From contig CANTUZ010000025.1 in NCBI GenBank assembly GCA_947846985.1, forward strand, positions 4,028,100 through 4,092,099: a stretch of DNA of 64,000 nt, in the 5' to 3' direction. How positions within the stretch are numbered: the stretch's first letter is position 1; every line of letters starts with the position of its first letter. The notes under the pieces are model-generated. The model saw only the letters and a list, made by a program, of their open reading frames with translations. It did no database searches and was not told the DNA's origin. The DNA is from Fratercula arctica. Taxonomy: Eukaryota > Chordata > Aves > Charadriiformes > Alcidae. Of this stretch, positions 21,307 to 31,794 are shown in pieces. A program made the position numbers and the translations under genes.

Positions 21307-23738
21307 CAGCAGATGCAGCACGTGTCTCACATTCGTGGATGACCTGTGCAATAGTGTCCATGGTCAAGTCCACCCCTGGGTCACGAGCCCATCTATATGT
21401 CGCATCTCTTCCTTGATGGCCTGAGGTCTCATGGGCCCACTGAGCTATGAATAGTTCACCCTTATGTTGCCAGTCCAGATCCACTTGAGCCACTCCAATC
21501 CTAGCAGCCCGATCTACCTGCTGGTTGTTCTGATGTTCCTCCGTGGCCCGATTCTTTGGTACGTGGGCATCTACGTGGCGTAATTTCACAACCAGATTCT
21601 CTATCCGGGCAGCAATATCTTGCCATAGTTCAGCAGCCCAGATGGGTTTGCCTCTGCGCTGCCAGTTGCCCTGCTTCCACTGCTGTAACCACCCCCACAG
21701 AGCATTTGCCACCATCCATGAGTCAGTGTAGAGATAAAGTACTGGCCATTTTTCTCGCTCGGCAATGTCCAAAGCCAGCTGAATGGCTTTCACCTCTGCA
21801 AACTGGCTCGATTCACCTTGTCCTTCACTGGCTTCTGCAACTTGTCGTGTAGGACTCCACACAGCAGCCTTCCACTTTCGATGCTTTCCCACAATCCAGC
21901 AGGACCCATCAGTGAACAGGGCATATTGCTTCTCAGTTTATTATATGGTGGGGCCTCTTCCACACGCGTCACCTCCTCCTCTGGTGACATTCCAAAATCC
22001 TTGCCTTCTGGCCAGTCCATGATCACTTCCAGAATTCCTGGGCGACTGGGCTTTCCCATTCGAGTTCGCTGTGGGATCAGTGCAATCCACTTACTCCATG
22101 TAGCATCAGTTGCATGATGTGTGGTGGGGACCCTTTCTTTGAACATCTAGCCCAGCACTGGCAGTCGAGGTGCTAAGAGGAGCTGTGCTTCTGTACCAAC
22201 CACCTCCAAAGCAGCTCGAACCCCTTCATATGCTGCCAATATCTCTTTTTCTGTTGGAGTGTAGCGGGCTTTGGATCCTCTGTATCCCCGACTCCAAAAC
22301 CCTAGGGGTCGACCTCGGGTCTCCCCTGGTGCCTTCTGCCAGAGGCTCCAGGTAGGGCCATTCTCCCCGGCTGCGGTGTAGAGCACGTTTTTAACATCTT
22401 GTCCTGCCCGGACTGGCCCCAGGGCCACTGCATGGACTATTTCCTGTTTGATTTGTTCAAAAGTTTGTCGTTGCTCAGGACCCCATTTAAAATCCTTCTT
22501 CTTCCGGGTTACTTGATACAGAGGGCTTACAATCAGACTGTAATCCGGGATATGCATTCTCCAAAAACCCACAATGCCTAAGAAAGCTTGTGTTTCCTTT
22601 TTGCTAGTTGGTGGAGACATAGCTGCTATTTTGTTGATCACATCCATTGGGATCTGACGGCGTCCATCTTGCCATTTTATTCCTAAGAACTGGATCTCCT
22701 GTGCAGGTCCCTTGACCTTACTTCGTTTTATGGCAAAACCAGCTTTCAGAAGGATTCGGACAATTTTATCCCCTTTCTCAAAAACTTCTTCTGCTGTGTT
22801 TCCCCATACGATGATGTCGTCAATGTACTGCAGATGTTCTGGAGCTTCACCCTGTTCCAGTGCAGTCTGGATCAGTCCATGGCAAATGGTGGGGCTGTGT
22901 TTCCACCCCTGGGGCAGTCGATTCCAGGTGTACTGGATGCCCCTCCAGGTGAAAGCAAACTGTGGCCTGCACTCTGCTGCCAAAGGGATTGAGAAGAATG
23001 CATTCGCTACATCAGTCGTGGCATACCACTTGGCTGCCTTGGACTCCAGTTCATACTGCAGTTCTAGCATGTCCGGCACGGCAGCGCTCAGCGGTGGCGT
23101 AACTTCATTCAGGCCACGATAGTCTACAGTTAGCCTCCACTCTCCATTAGATTTTCACACCGCCCTATGGGACTGTTAAAAGGCGAGCGAGTCTTGCTGA
23201 TCACTCCTTGAACCTCTAGTTGACGAATCAGCTTATGGATGGGAATCAGAGAGTCTTGGTTAGTACGATATTGCCGCCGATGCACTGTTGTGGTAGCAAT
23301 CGGCACCTGCTGTTCTTCGACCCTCAACAACCCCACAACAGAAGAGTCCTCCGAGAGACCAGGCAAGGTAGACAACTGTTTAACTTCCTCCGTCTCCAAG
23401 GCAGCTATGCCAAAGGCCCACCCATACCCCTTTGGGTCCTTAAAATACCCTCTCCTGAGGTAATCTATACCAAGGATGCACGGAGCCTCTGGGCCAGTCA
23501 CAATGGGATGCTTTTGCCACTCATTCCCAGTTAGGCTCACTTCCGCCTCCAGTACAGTCAACTCTTGGGATCCCCCTGTGACCCCAGAAATAGAAATGGG
23601 TTCTGCCCCTCTATAGCTTGATGGTATTAGGGTGCACTGTGCTCCTGTGTCCACTAGAGCCTTATACTCCTGTGGGTCTGATGTGCCAGGCCATCGAATC
23701 CACACTGTCCAATAAACCCGGTTGTCCCTTTCCTCCAC
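21307..23738 (-). pseudogene. pol: E2 pro-pol: protease, RT, RNase H, truncated integrase
   Basis: The protease frame 23738-23130 carries LVDTGAQCTLI; the RT frame 23079-22147 is open for 310 codons and has the YIDD box, so the polymerase core is better kept than in E1. TAG at 22147-22149 replaces the tryptophan codon found in E1. RNase H is at 21892-21400 with YTDSWMVANAL. Integrase retains only the zinc-binding start before the fusion to the LTR. A 1-bp loss near 23160 and a frameshift near 21940 sit at the same places as in E1. Sequence identity with E1 pol is about 98-99% in the parts compared by eye. Confidence 0.92.
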
Positions 23739-23759
23739 CTGGCTGGAGGCAGGGCCCCT

Positions 23760-24308
23760 CTAATCCTGGTCATGGTATCCGGTACTCACTTCTTGCAGAA
23801 ATGACTTGGAAGTTCCTTCAAGAGGATCAGAAGCAAGATCAGGCCTTCTGCTTTGTCTGGGGAACTGCCCACTGGAAACTGGGGCGGCACTTTTCCTGGA
23901 GGGATCCCCTTTTGTGGTTGCCCTTCCTTGCAACTCCTGTACCCGTGTCCGCAGGATCCAAGTAGGTTGTCCATCCCACTTCCTCATGTCCTCTCCGTGG
24001 TCACGCAGGTAGAACCACAGGGTGCCTCGTGGTGTGTACCCTCTGTACTCTCTCTCTTGAGTGGGGAAATGCCTGCTCCTAATAGCTGAGATGCTGGCCC
24101 GTACAGGTGGGGAGTAGGACATATTCTCTTCAAGTTGCTGGACCTTCCGGGACAGTTTCTCCACAGCTGAGACAAGGGGGGAAGAGAGACTTTCTTCATA
24201 TTGCTGGAGATTGCCAGCCACCTCATCCACCATTGGTCCCTGTTGCATGGAAAGGGACAAAGCAGTTCTGGCAGAAGATAAACCCCCTTGCATTCTAACC
24301 CTCCTCAC
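23760..24308 (-). pseudogene. gag: E2 gag-like C-terminal part
   Basis: 182 open codons, homologous to the E1 gag-like frame from about 24240 onward (VDEVAGNLQQYEESLSSPL; RGTLWFYLRDHGEDMRKW). The first 23 or so residues come from the foreign segment. It ends in GATTAG at 23760, and the same frame runs on into the protease, as in E1. Confidence 0.7.
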
Positions 24309-24325
24309 CGAGGTGGGAGGCTAGG

Positions 24326-25415
24326 TGCGACTGGGTTTAAATTCTGAGTGATGTCCAATTCAGCACTATCAGTCCAGTCGCGTTTAATATGCATTAAACT
24401 ATTACGATTTGGATACACTAATAGTGGACTGCACCTTCAGTCTAGTCGTGCTCATGAACTAGCATGGCCACCCTTGAGTTTTTGGTCGCGTTCAATGAGG
24501 AACCGAAGCAACTAGCTACTTAAACAGTGCAGTTTATTTAAGCAACAGATATATATATATAGGTTCTTAGGATTGCCGATGATAAATACACTGTCTGCAA
24601 AGCACATGCAAATGAAAGTATTGTTACATATATCAAATGCGCGACAAAGTTATAAACAATACAGCCTGGCTATAAATGTAGGAAAGAGATTCTCTAGAGA
24701 GACTTCTAAGTTTCCTGAGAAAGCCCTCAGTATAATCTAAATCTCACCCAAAGGCGTCCCTATGGGGGGAAGAAAGGCTCAGCCTGTTGACTGATCCCGG
24801 AAGTCAGTGATGGAGTTCTCTTCGACTTGTTCACGATGGTGTCTTCCCTGGGTATCCCCCCTTTCTTGGGCTATTTTTATGCTATTTTTTACCTTCAAGG
24901 TGGAGTTTGAGTGACTTTAGTCATAAATACTTTAATTATGATTGGTGTAAAATTCTTTCGCTTCACATTTAAAGGTATAGTTTATGAAAAATTCAGGGCG
25001 CAGACTCAAGGAGGAGTGGTCGCACCTTGGAGGCGGGTAGCCTTTGGGATGGAGGTGTGTTTTGGTATTATAATGACATTATAATGAGCAAAGTTCGCAC
25101 AAAGGACAGCATTTCATCAAAATTTGACAAAATGTTGGCTCAGGGTGGTAAATGGGCAGCTTATCGGTTCTATAGTACCATCTCGTTCCCATATCTGTTG
25201 GATCATCACAGGGCTTGGCCATGGAATTTCCATCCCACTCCATTCCCCGTGTTGCTTCGCAAGCAATATTGCACAGGGAATCGCAGATGTTGAATTCTTT
25301 GCATGCCAGCTGCAGCTGCTCTCTGCTTCAGAAGCCTCTTGATTTTATACTTTTCCTTAATGTGTGAACAATGATGTACCTTTGTATTTTTAGCCAATTT
25401 AGTAATTATTCCACA
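24326..25415 (-). repeat. LTR of a second retrovirus family (3' LTR of the env-bearing block)
   Basis: On the minus strand it starts TGTGGAATAATTAC at 25415, directly after a GGGGTGGATTA purine tract (25416-25426), and ends in CA at 24326. It contains TATAAAA (25343-25349) and AATAAA (24533-24538). It is unrelated to the E1/E2 LTRs. Its place right after the env stop fits a 3' LTR. An (AT)n run lies near 24549. Confidence 0.6.
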
Positions 25416-25456
25416 TAATCCACCCCATGACTACAGTCACTCAGTCTCCGCTATAT

Positions 25457-27232
25457 TTAAAATTGATTGGGAATATCACATGTGCTCTTGTGGTGAGGGT
25501 TATCAAGTACAAATACATCTTGTGGAGCGATCGAGCGAGTTAAGCTTTTCATCATAATCCAAAGTTTAACATACAAAACAATTGTCAAAGCAAAGCACAA
25601 TACGGTGAGTACTAGTAAAACAACAACAGGATGGAGCATCTTGTTAAAGATTCCTGTAGCTGTTGGCGACCATCCAAAAAGAGTGTCCCACCATTCATAT
25701 CCTCCATCTTTCTTGACTCTTTCCAGTACTTGGTGTATTTCTTCAACATCATGATGGACAGTAATCAAAGTTCTCTGTCCATTTTCTTGGGCCTCTTTCA
25801 ACAGTCGCTTCAAGTCGTCGTGTTGTAGCAGCTTCTTCACCAGTGAGAGATTCATTCCGATAAGGGTAGGCAACAAATCTCGGATCAATGTATAATTAGA
25901 ATGTAGCAACTGAAAAGATGTAACAGGAGCTAAATAATCAAAGTCACATCCGACAATGTTAGTAAAGTTACAAGCACAAAGATTTGAGTGATTACTTATA
26001 TCAACTACTATGTCATCTACGAATACAAGCCTACAGGGAGATCTCATGCAAACGCACCCTTTCCCAATATATACAAGCACAGTTTCTGGGGTTTCATCGG
26101 GATGTATCTCAAAATGACAAACATTCTGGTTGGTGTCAAGACAAATGTCTTGTACTTTGAGAGTATTACTCTCACAAATGAATCCTTGTTGGTCTCGTGA
26201 AACGCATGCATCAACCTCAACAGTTTGCCATTTATTCTCATTTTGTTGTGCCCACACTCTATGCTCTATTGGATAGAGTATGGCTCCATGGTGATTCAAC
26301 CCTAGTGCGATGACTGGGTATATGGTGTATACCAAAGCATTGCGTTTTGTTAAGACAAAAGCTGTGGCCTTGCTCTCAATGGGATCGTAGGTGAAATTAA
26401 CTGGGTACCACCAGGACTGAAATTTTTTCTCAAATTCAATTGCGTTATCCCATGTTACTTTTCGAATTTCGGTGGGCAAGGTGCCTTCTTCACCTTCCCT
26501 TATGATTGCGGCTGTCATAGATTGCATCCACAATTGGGCTTGGATACAACTAAGAGCCAAGGAAACATTCTTTTGGGTTGTACCAAGTGTATCTGTGATC
26601 AGCTGATGGTCTTTTTCACCCGTTTCTTCCCACTGAGGCAATATATTCGATAAAAGCCATTGGTGGTTTCCCAATGCTGATAGAGAGGACTGTAGGGGAT
26701 GTCTTAATTTGTCTAGATCACTAGTGACTGTGACTAGTTTGTTGGCAAGTATCTCAGCATCTATACTATTTAGGACTCCCAGTCCTGTTCCTAAGATACC
26801 AGTCACATCTCTCTTCAGTCGTTGTGAAGTGGCAAGAGTTCGTCTGTGTAACCATGCTGACCATCCTGCATAAGATGTGCTCAGGAATGGTGAGCAGGTG
26901 GGTTTGATCGCAGAGATATTAATCTGCATTGACAGTTCTACTCGTTTGAGGGAATATGTTGGATTGAATAATATCCGTTGTTGACCTGTGTGTTTAATAA
27001 CATAGGGGCCAATGTTGAAGGTGTAAGAAGTTAGACTAATGGAGGGCTGAGTAGGTACAGCTTTGAGAGTTTGTGGGGGTGTAGGTTCTGGATTCATTTC
27101 AGCAGGTTCAGATGTATTAGAGTCAATCATAAATTCAAATGACAATTCTGTGCCCTTGTAACCCCAAATACAATACACTACTACAGGTTTGATAAAAGTG
27201 AAATTGTGCCAGCAATCTGAATTTGGCTCCAT
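25457..27232 (-). CDS. env: Retroviral envelope-like glycoprotein, 591 open codons
   Basis: A membrane-fusion glycoprotein by architecture. Residues 1-141 are a short surface part with N-glycosylation sites; RLKR at 138-141 is a furin-type cleavage site; a hydrophobic Gly-rich segment (DVTGILGTGLG, 142-152) could be the fusion peptide, followed by a heptad-rich region to about 240. A cysteine-rich ectodomain spans 343-430, and a transmembrane helix lies at about 533-556, then a 35-residue tail. There is no CX6CC motif, so it is not a typical gammaretrovirus-type TM. In-frame stops at 27290-27292 and 27392-27394 suggest that the true N terminus is lost, so M1 may not be the native start. Its long open frame stands out among the broken neighbours. 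The exact family is unknown to me. Confidence 0.7.
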   Translation of the reverse strand: MEPNSDCWHNFTFIKPVVVYCIWGYKGTELSFEFMIDSNTSEPAEMNPEPTPPQTLKAVPTQPSISLTSYTFNIGPYVIKHTGQQRILFNPTYSLKRVELSMQINISAIKPTCSPFLSTSYAGWSAWLHRRTLATSQRLKRDVTGILGTGLGVLNSIDAEILANKLVTVTSDLDKLRHPLQSSLSALGNHQWLLSNILPQWEETGEKDHQLITDTLGTTQKNVSLALSCIQAQLWMQSMTAAIIREGEEGTLPTEIRKVTWDNAIEFEKKFQSWWYPVNFTYDPIESKATAFVLTKRNALVYTIYPVIALGLNHHGAILYPIEHRVWAQQNENKWQTVEVDACVSRDQQGFICESNTLKVQDICLDTNQNVCHFEIHPDETPETVLVYIGKGCVCMRSPCRLVFVDDIVVDISNHSNLCACNFTNIVGCDFDYLAPVTSFQLLHSNYTLIRDLLPTLIGMNLSLVKKLLQHDDLKRLLKEAQENGQRTLITVHHDVEEIHQVLERVKKDGGYEWWDTLFGWSPTATGIFNKMLHPVVVLLVLTVLCFALTIVLYVKLWIMMKSLTRSIAPQDVFVLDNPHHKSTCDIPNQF

Positions 27233-27589
27233 AATTTTGTAACAATCAGTGTTGTATTGGTCCGGTTTGGTAGAGTCTAATGGATGGTTTTAATTACAGT
27301 TGGCCTGTGGTGGGTAGACCCATTGATAAATCGACAACCAATGTGTATTCTCTTTCCAAGGGCGGCCTCGATTTTTGCCATTCAAAGTGATTCATTCCAT
27401 CTCCATTTCTCTCTGGAATATACATCACTGCCTTGTATAACCAGAGTGGAGAGATTTAAATCTCTTATGTTTTCTGGTGTCCCAGTGCTTGCAGTGTACT
27501 GTGACAATGCATTATCCCAAAGCTCATTATCAAGGGGCAGATTTTTAAGCCCACTCAACAAGGTGTCAGTGTGGTCAGTGTCAGGGGTT

Positions 27590-27841
27590 TCAGATAGTGG
27601 CAGTGTCAGGTTCGACTACATCTATCTTGAATTCGAATAGCAGCACTATTACGTCCCGTTGCCAACGACAAGTTATAAAAGTGGGTTCCACAAGAGTGAA
27701 ATTATACCAGCAATCCCACTTGACAGTGATGCAGTGCTTTTTTGTCATTGAGCGTGGGTTTTGAGGGTGAAATATTTCTATCCTGGTGGCTTTCTCATGA
27801 TTTGAGCCATTGATCATTCTACATCCTACTTGGACTTCCAC
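27590..27841 (-). pseudogene. Envelope surface-domain fragment, paralogous to the start of the 591-codon ORF
   Basis: An 83-codon frame whose DCWYNFTLVEP, following Cys-Trp and FEFKID match the pattern DCWHNFTFIKP, Cys-x-Trp and FEFMID at residues 6-37 of the downstream ORF. Either the surface subunit holds tandem copies of a small disulfide module, or the locus contains two partial env genes. It is interrupted before the main ORF. Confidence 0.5.
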
Positions 27842-27937
27842 CTCTGCCTTACCTTTCAGGGTTGGGTACCAACTATTCCAGGTTTACTAATGTAACACCT
27901 CGTTTTCCTGTAGGAAATCCAAGGATATTCAAAATTC

Positions 27938-28267
27938 TCAAAAGCTGTCATACCTGACCCGAAGGAGAAAAGGGAGGCAAAAGAGCTGGGGAAAGTGTCC
28001 CCCCCCTGTTTCCCCCATAGACTGGGTGGAATTATTAATAAATTCTGAGAGACGGTGCCCAATGTACGGACAGGGCAGCAATACCACATAAACGCCACAA
28101 AGTAACTGTGCAACAAGTGATGTTATCATATCATAAGCCGATATTGCACAGGACAGTAAAATGATAATCCTGATCCCTCTCCCAGAAGTAACAAACATCA
28201 TCGCAGGGAGTATATAAGCCATATAGGAATTTACATAACACAGCCATGAGAACAAACCAAGCAACAT
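27938..28267 (-). CDS. Hydrophobic leader-region ORF of E2, function unknown
   Basis: 109 codons. The first 70 or so residues match the E1 leader ORF (MLLGLFSWLCYVNSYM, TSGRG, RIIILLSCAISAYDM). After that it diverges because E2 has about 110 bp of extra sequence (about 27953-28050). It starts about 100 nt from the primer-binding site. Role unknown. Confidence 0.35.
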   Translation of the reverse strand: MLLGLFSWLCYVNSYMAYILPAMMFVTSGRGIRIIILLSCAISAYDMITSLVAQLLCGVYVVLLPCPYIGHRLSEFINNSTQSMGETGGGHFPQLFCLPFLLRVRYDSF

Positions 28268-28363
28268 GGTGACCAGTGACTATTTACCTAATAAAATAAA
28301 CACATACAACAAATTTGTTTTTACAAGCTCTAGTTGGATTCTGTCATTATCTCAACCCTTCGA

Positions 28364-28381
28364 GCACCACGTTGGGCGCCA
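28364..28381 (-). promoter_or_regulatory. Primer-binding site of E2, tRNA-Lys(1,2) type
   Basis: Identical to that of E1 (TGGCGCCCAACGTGGTGC on the minus strand) and at the same 8-base distance from the LTR. Confidence 0.85.
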
Positions 28382-28389
28382 AAAAGGAC

Positions 28390-28768
28390 TGTCGTGGTTT
28401 GGCCTCAGATGGCAACAAAGAACCACGTGCCGCTCGCTCGAACTTTCCCAATACGGGAAGAATCGGAAGAAAAATGCAAAACTCTTGGGTTGAGACAAAG
28501 GCAGTTTAACAGAACAGCAGAGGGAACAAGAAAACAACAACAATAACACGGACAGAGGAATATACAAACACGATTACGGAACTACCGCTCCCCGATTGGA
28601 CCCGGGACCTCCCCGACCAGACCCGGGACGCCCCCGCCCGCTCCAAGCGGCGACTTCCTGCCCCCTCCCCTGGCAGCTCAAGGTGGGCATGGCTCACATG
28701 GCATGGAATACCTGTGTCCCTGCCGGAGCCTGGGAAGAATTAACCCTGTCCCCGCCAGAACCAGGACA
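28390..28768 (-). repeat. 5' LTR of provirus E2
   Basis: 379 bp, minus strand TGTCCTGGTTCTGG to CACGACA. Longer than the E1 LTR: it has an extra 25-30 bp (CTGTGTCCCTGCCGGAGCC region) and duplicated GACCCGGGAC units. Confidence 0.93.
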
Positions 28769-29639
28769 ATGTGAGTCAGAGAGAGGAGCCAGAAAAGGGG
28801 TGAAAGATGGAGTAATTCTCAGGAAATGGATGGCAGGAGGAAAAGGGAGGGAATTAAAGTCTAATTTGACAGGGAGATCATTTGACTAGACAATGAGATT
28901 GGAGGAAGGTGGGATATGTAGGTTTTTGGAGGGGATCTGGATTTGGGTAAAAAACTATGGAAAACTTGAAACTGAATGAAAGACCAAAGAGGTGGGACTC
29001 ACTAAGTATGAAAATACGTGTGGGGTATGGGAAGGAGCTTATGATGCGGTAGAAGGCTTCTAACTTTCTAGAGTTGTGGATTCCTGGATGTTATTGACCA
29101 TCTGCAGTTTTATGTCCCAACTCAGCTACTACTTACTTGAAGGTGGGCTTCAGTTGTGAAACGCTCACATGCTGTTGTGAAGCGTCTCACAGTAAGGACA
29201 GACTGGAAAGTAATGATTTCTGTATTCAGTGAAGAGTGAAGTATTTCAGTAAAGAAAAAAACAAGGAAAAAAAAAAGCCTGAAGAGAACAAGAGAGGAGG
29301 ACTGTTTATTATGAACACAAGCTGAAGCTGAAGTCTTGCAAAGAGAGAAAGGGCATCAAAATGTATAATCAGACTATTTTATCATATGTGACAAGAGTGA
29401 CAGGAGGAGATTTAATATGTTTATGTGGCAGTTTTCTATTATCTGATTCCGGATCTGTTGTTCTTCCAACATAGAGCTTTAATAATAAAAAAACATTTCT
29501 GTGATGCTCATTTCTGTACAAAGTATCTTAGTATCTTGTCAGGCTAAATTTTCTTCAGTTATCTGGTATCATTAAATGAGAGGACCGCTGCTGTGCTATG
29601 TGCTGAAGACCGTGACTGGGGGAATGATTAACTCCCAGC
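28769..29639. other. Non-coding, nothing recognised
   Basis: Purine-rich and AT-rich sequence between provirus E2 and the next CR1. No ORF with motifs and no repeat signature seen. Confidence 0.5.
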
Positions 29640-29661
29640 TGACTCTGAACTTGTTTGAGAC

Positions 29662-30846
29662 TTGCTGCTCCAGCTGAATGCACATAAGTCTATGGGGCCT
29701 GATGGGATTCATCCCAGGGTACTAAAAGAGCTGGCTGATGTTATCATAGGACCTCTCTCCATTATTTTTCAATGCTCTTGGGAGTCTGGAGAGGTCCTAG
29801 TTGACTGGAAGCTGGCAAATGTCACAATTTTCAAGAGGGGTAAGAACGAACACCCTGGTAATTACAGACCTGTCAGTCTCACTTCAGTGAGTGGTAAAAT
29901 TATGGAGAAGGTCATTCTGGGAGTTACTGAAAAACACTCGAGAGACAATGCGGTCATTGGTCATAGCCAGCATGGGTTCACAAGGAGAAAGTCCTCCTTA
30001 AATAACTTAATTTCCTTTTATGACAAAGTCACCCATCTAGTTGACCAAGGGAAGCCAGTAGATGCAGGGGTTTGGGATTTTAGCAAAGCTTTTGATACTG
30101 TCTCTCACAGTATCCTTCTGGACAAGATGTCCAGCACACAGCTAGACAAGTCCATAATATGATGGGTGAACAATTGGCTGATGGGTCAGGCTCAAAGAGT
30201 TATAGTAAGTGGGGTTACATCAGGCTGGCGGCCAGTCACCAGTGGGGTTCCCCAGGGCTCAATTTTAGGGCCAGTGCTCTTTAACGTTTTTATAAATGAT
30301 CTGGATGCAGAAATCAAATGTACGTTAAGTATGTTTGCCAATGATCCTAAACTAGGAGGAGCTGTGGCCTCCCTCAAGGGTAGAGAGGCCTTACAGAGAG
30401 ATCTGGATAGACTAGACAGCTGGGCAATCACCAACTGTATGAAGTTTAACAAGAGCAAGTGCTGGATTCTCCACCTGGGATGGGGTAATCCTGGGTATAT
30501 GTACAATTTGTGGGACGAGAGGGTGAAGAGCAGCCCAGCGGAAAGAGATCTAGCAGTTTGGGTTGATGGCAAGTTGAATATGAGCCAACAGTGTGCCCCG
30601 GCAGTCAAAAGGGCCAACCATGTCCTGGGGTGCATTAAGCACAGCATAGTTAGCTGGTCAAGGGAGGTGATTGTCCCACTCTACACTGCACTGGTGTGGC
30701 CCCACCTCGAGTACTGTGTGCACTTTTGGGTGCCTCAATATAAGGAGATCAAACTATTAGGGTGTATCCAGAGGAGGGCGACCAAGATGGTGAAAGGTCT
30801 TGAGGGCAAGACTTATGAGCAGTGGCTGAGGTCACTTGGCTTATAG
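29662..30846 (+). pseudogene. CR1 ORF2 reverse transcriptase, one stop in the RT
   Basis: RT motifs [53 protein letters not shown] and FSKAFDTVSHSILLDK lie in one frame, with a TGA at 30160-30162, then SGVPQGSILGPVLFNVFIND. The catalytic box is FAND (about 30330-30345) instead of FADD. The frame ends at the nested CR1 insertion. Confidence 0.92.
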
Positions 30847-31076
30847 AATCATAGAATCATTTTGGTTGGAAGAGACCTTTAAGATCATCAAGTCCAACCA
30901 TTAACCTAACACTGCCAAGTTACCACTAAACCATGTCCCTCAGCGCTACATCTACACATCTTTTAAATACCTCCAGGGATTGTGACTCAACCGCTTCCCT
31001 GGGCAACCTCTTCCAATGCTTGATGATCCTTTCAGTGAAGAAATTTTTCCTAATATCCAATCTAAACCTTGTTCAG
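30846..31076 (-). mobile_element. Short antisense CR1 3' end nested in another CR1
   Basis: Reverse complement of a CR1 tail (TAGAATCATAGAATCATTTTGG at the left is the 3' terminus). 5'-truncated to about 230 bp. It belongs to the subfamily with AAGATCATCAAGTCCAAC, also seen at 51277 and 61766. Confidence 0.9.
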
Positions 31077-31448
31077 CTTGGAGAAGAGAAGGCTGAGGGG
31101 TGACCTCATCGCAATCTACAACTTCCTGAAGGGGGACAGCGGAGGGGGAGGTGCTGAGCTCCTCTCTCTGGTGACCAGTGATAGGACATGAGGAAATGGA
31201 ATGAAGCTGTGTCAGGGGAAGTTCAGATTGGACATTAGGAAAAGGTTCTTCACTGAGAGGGTGGTTGGTCACTGGAAGAGGCTCCCCAGGGAAGTGGTCA
31301 CGGCACCAAGCCTGTCAGAGTACAAGGAGCATCTGGATGATGCTCTTAGTCATATGATTTAGCGTTAGGTAGTCCTGCGAGGTGCAGGGAGTTGGACTCG
31401 ATGATCCTTATGGGCCCCTTCCAACTCCAGATATTCCATGATTCTATA

Positions 31449-31794
31449 CGTTTTCTCTCTCTTCCTGTTATGTAAATGCTTTTTTTCCTTTTACACAAAT
31501 ACTTCTTGTACCAAACCTAACCCGTCTTAATAATGTCACTTCTCCTTTTCTTTTTTTTTCTTTAATTTAAAAAAAAAAAGTCAGTCGTCTTGACAAAAGT
31601 TAACAAGTTTGTTGGTTAGCATCTACATGCAAATGATTTCTCTCTCCAAAGCTTGTCATCAGCTTTTCCCCTCCATCCACCACTTGGGTTTCTAGTAGTG
31701 TTGGGCTTCAAGATTTGACAGCAATGATTGAAGAAGGGATTAGAGGAATATCATTCTCCAGTTTGTGAGATTCTGACTCAACCTGATTTGAGTT
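31449..31794. other. Spacer between CR1 copies
   Basis: Pyrimidine-rich and A-rich runs (near 31550-31580), no gene or repeat family recognised. Confidence 0.5.

Larger units (their letters stand above)
21012..28768 (-). mobile_element. Hybrid provirus E2: ERV-L-like ends and pol with a foreign env-LTR block
   Basis: From the 5' side (right): LTR 28390-28768, primer-binding site, hydrophobic leader ORF, then a 3.6-kb segment without counterpart in E1 (about 24240-27918) that holds an env gene and a different LTR, then gag C-terminal part, protease, RT, RNase H, and a truncated 3' LTR at 21012. Integrase is mostly deleted. The 5-bp flanks (ACTTA left, ATGTG right) do not match, so the ends were rearranged or come from different insertions. 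Confidence 0.88.
29640..31448 (+). mobile_element. CR1 copy with a nested CR1 tail
   Basis: Starts within the RT N-terminal region, continues to 30845, is interrupted by an antisense CR1 3' end (30846-31076), and resumes TTGTTCAGCTTGGAGAAGAG to the 3' terminus (ATTCCATGATTC near 31432-31446). Confidence 0.93.
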
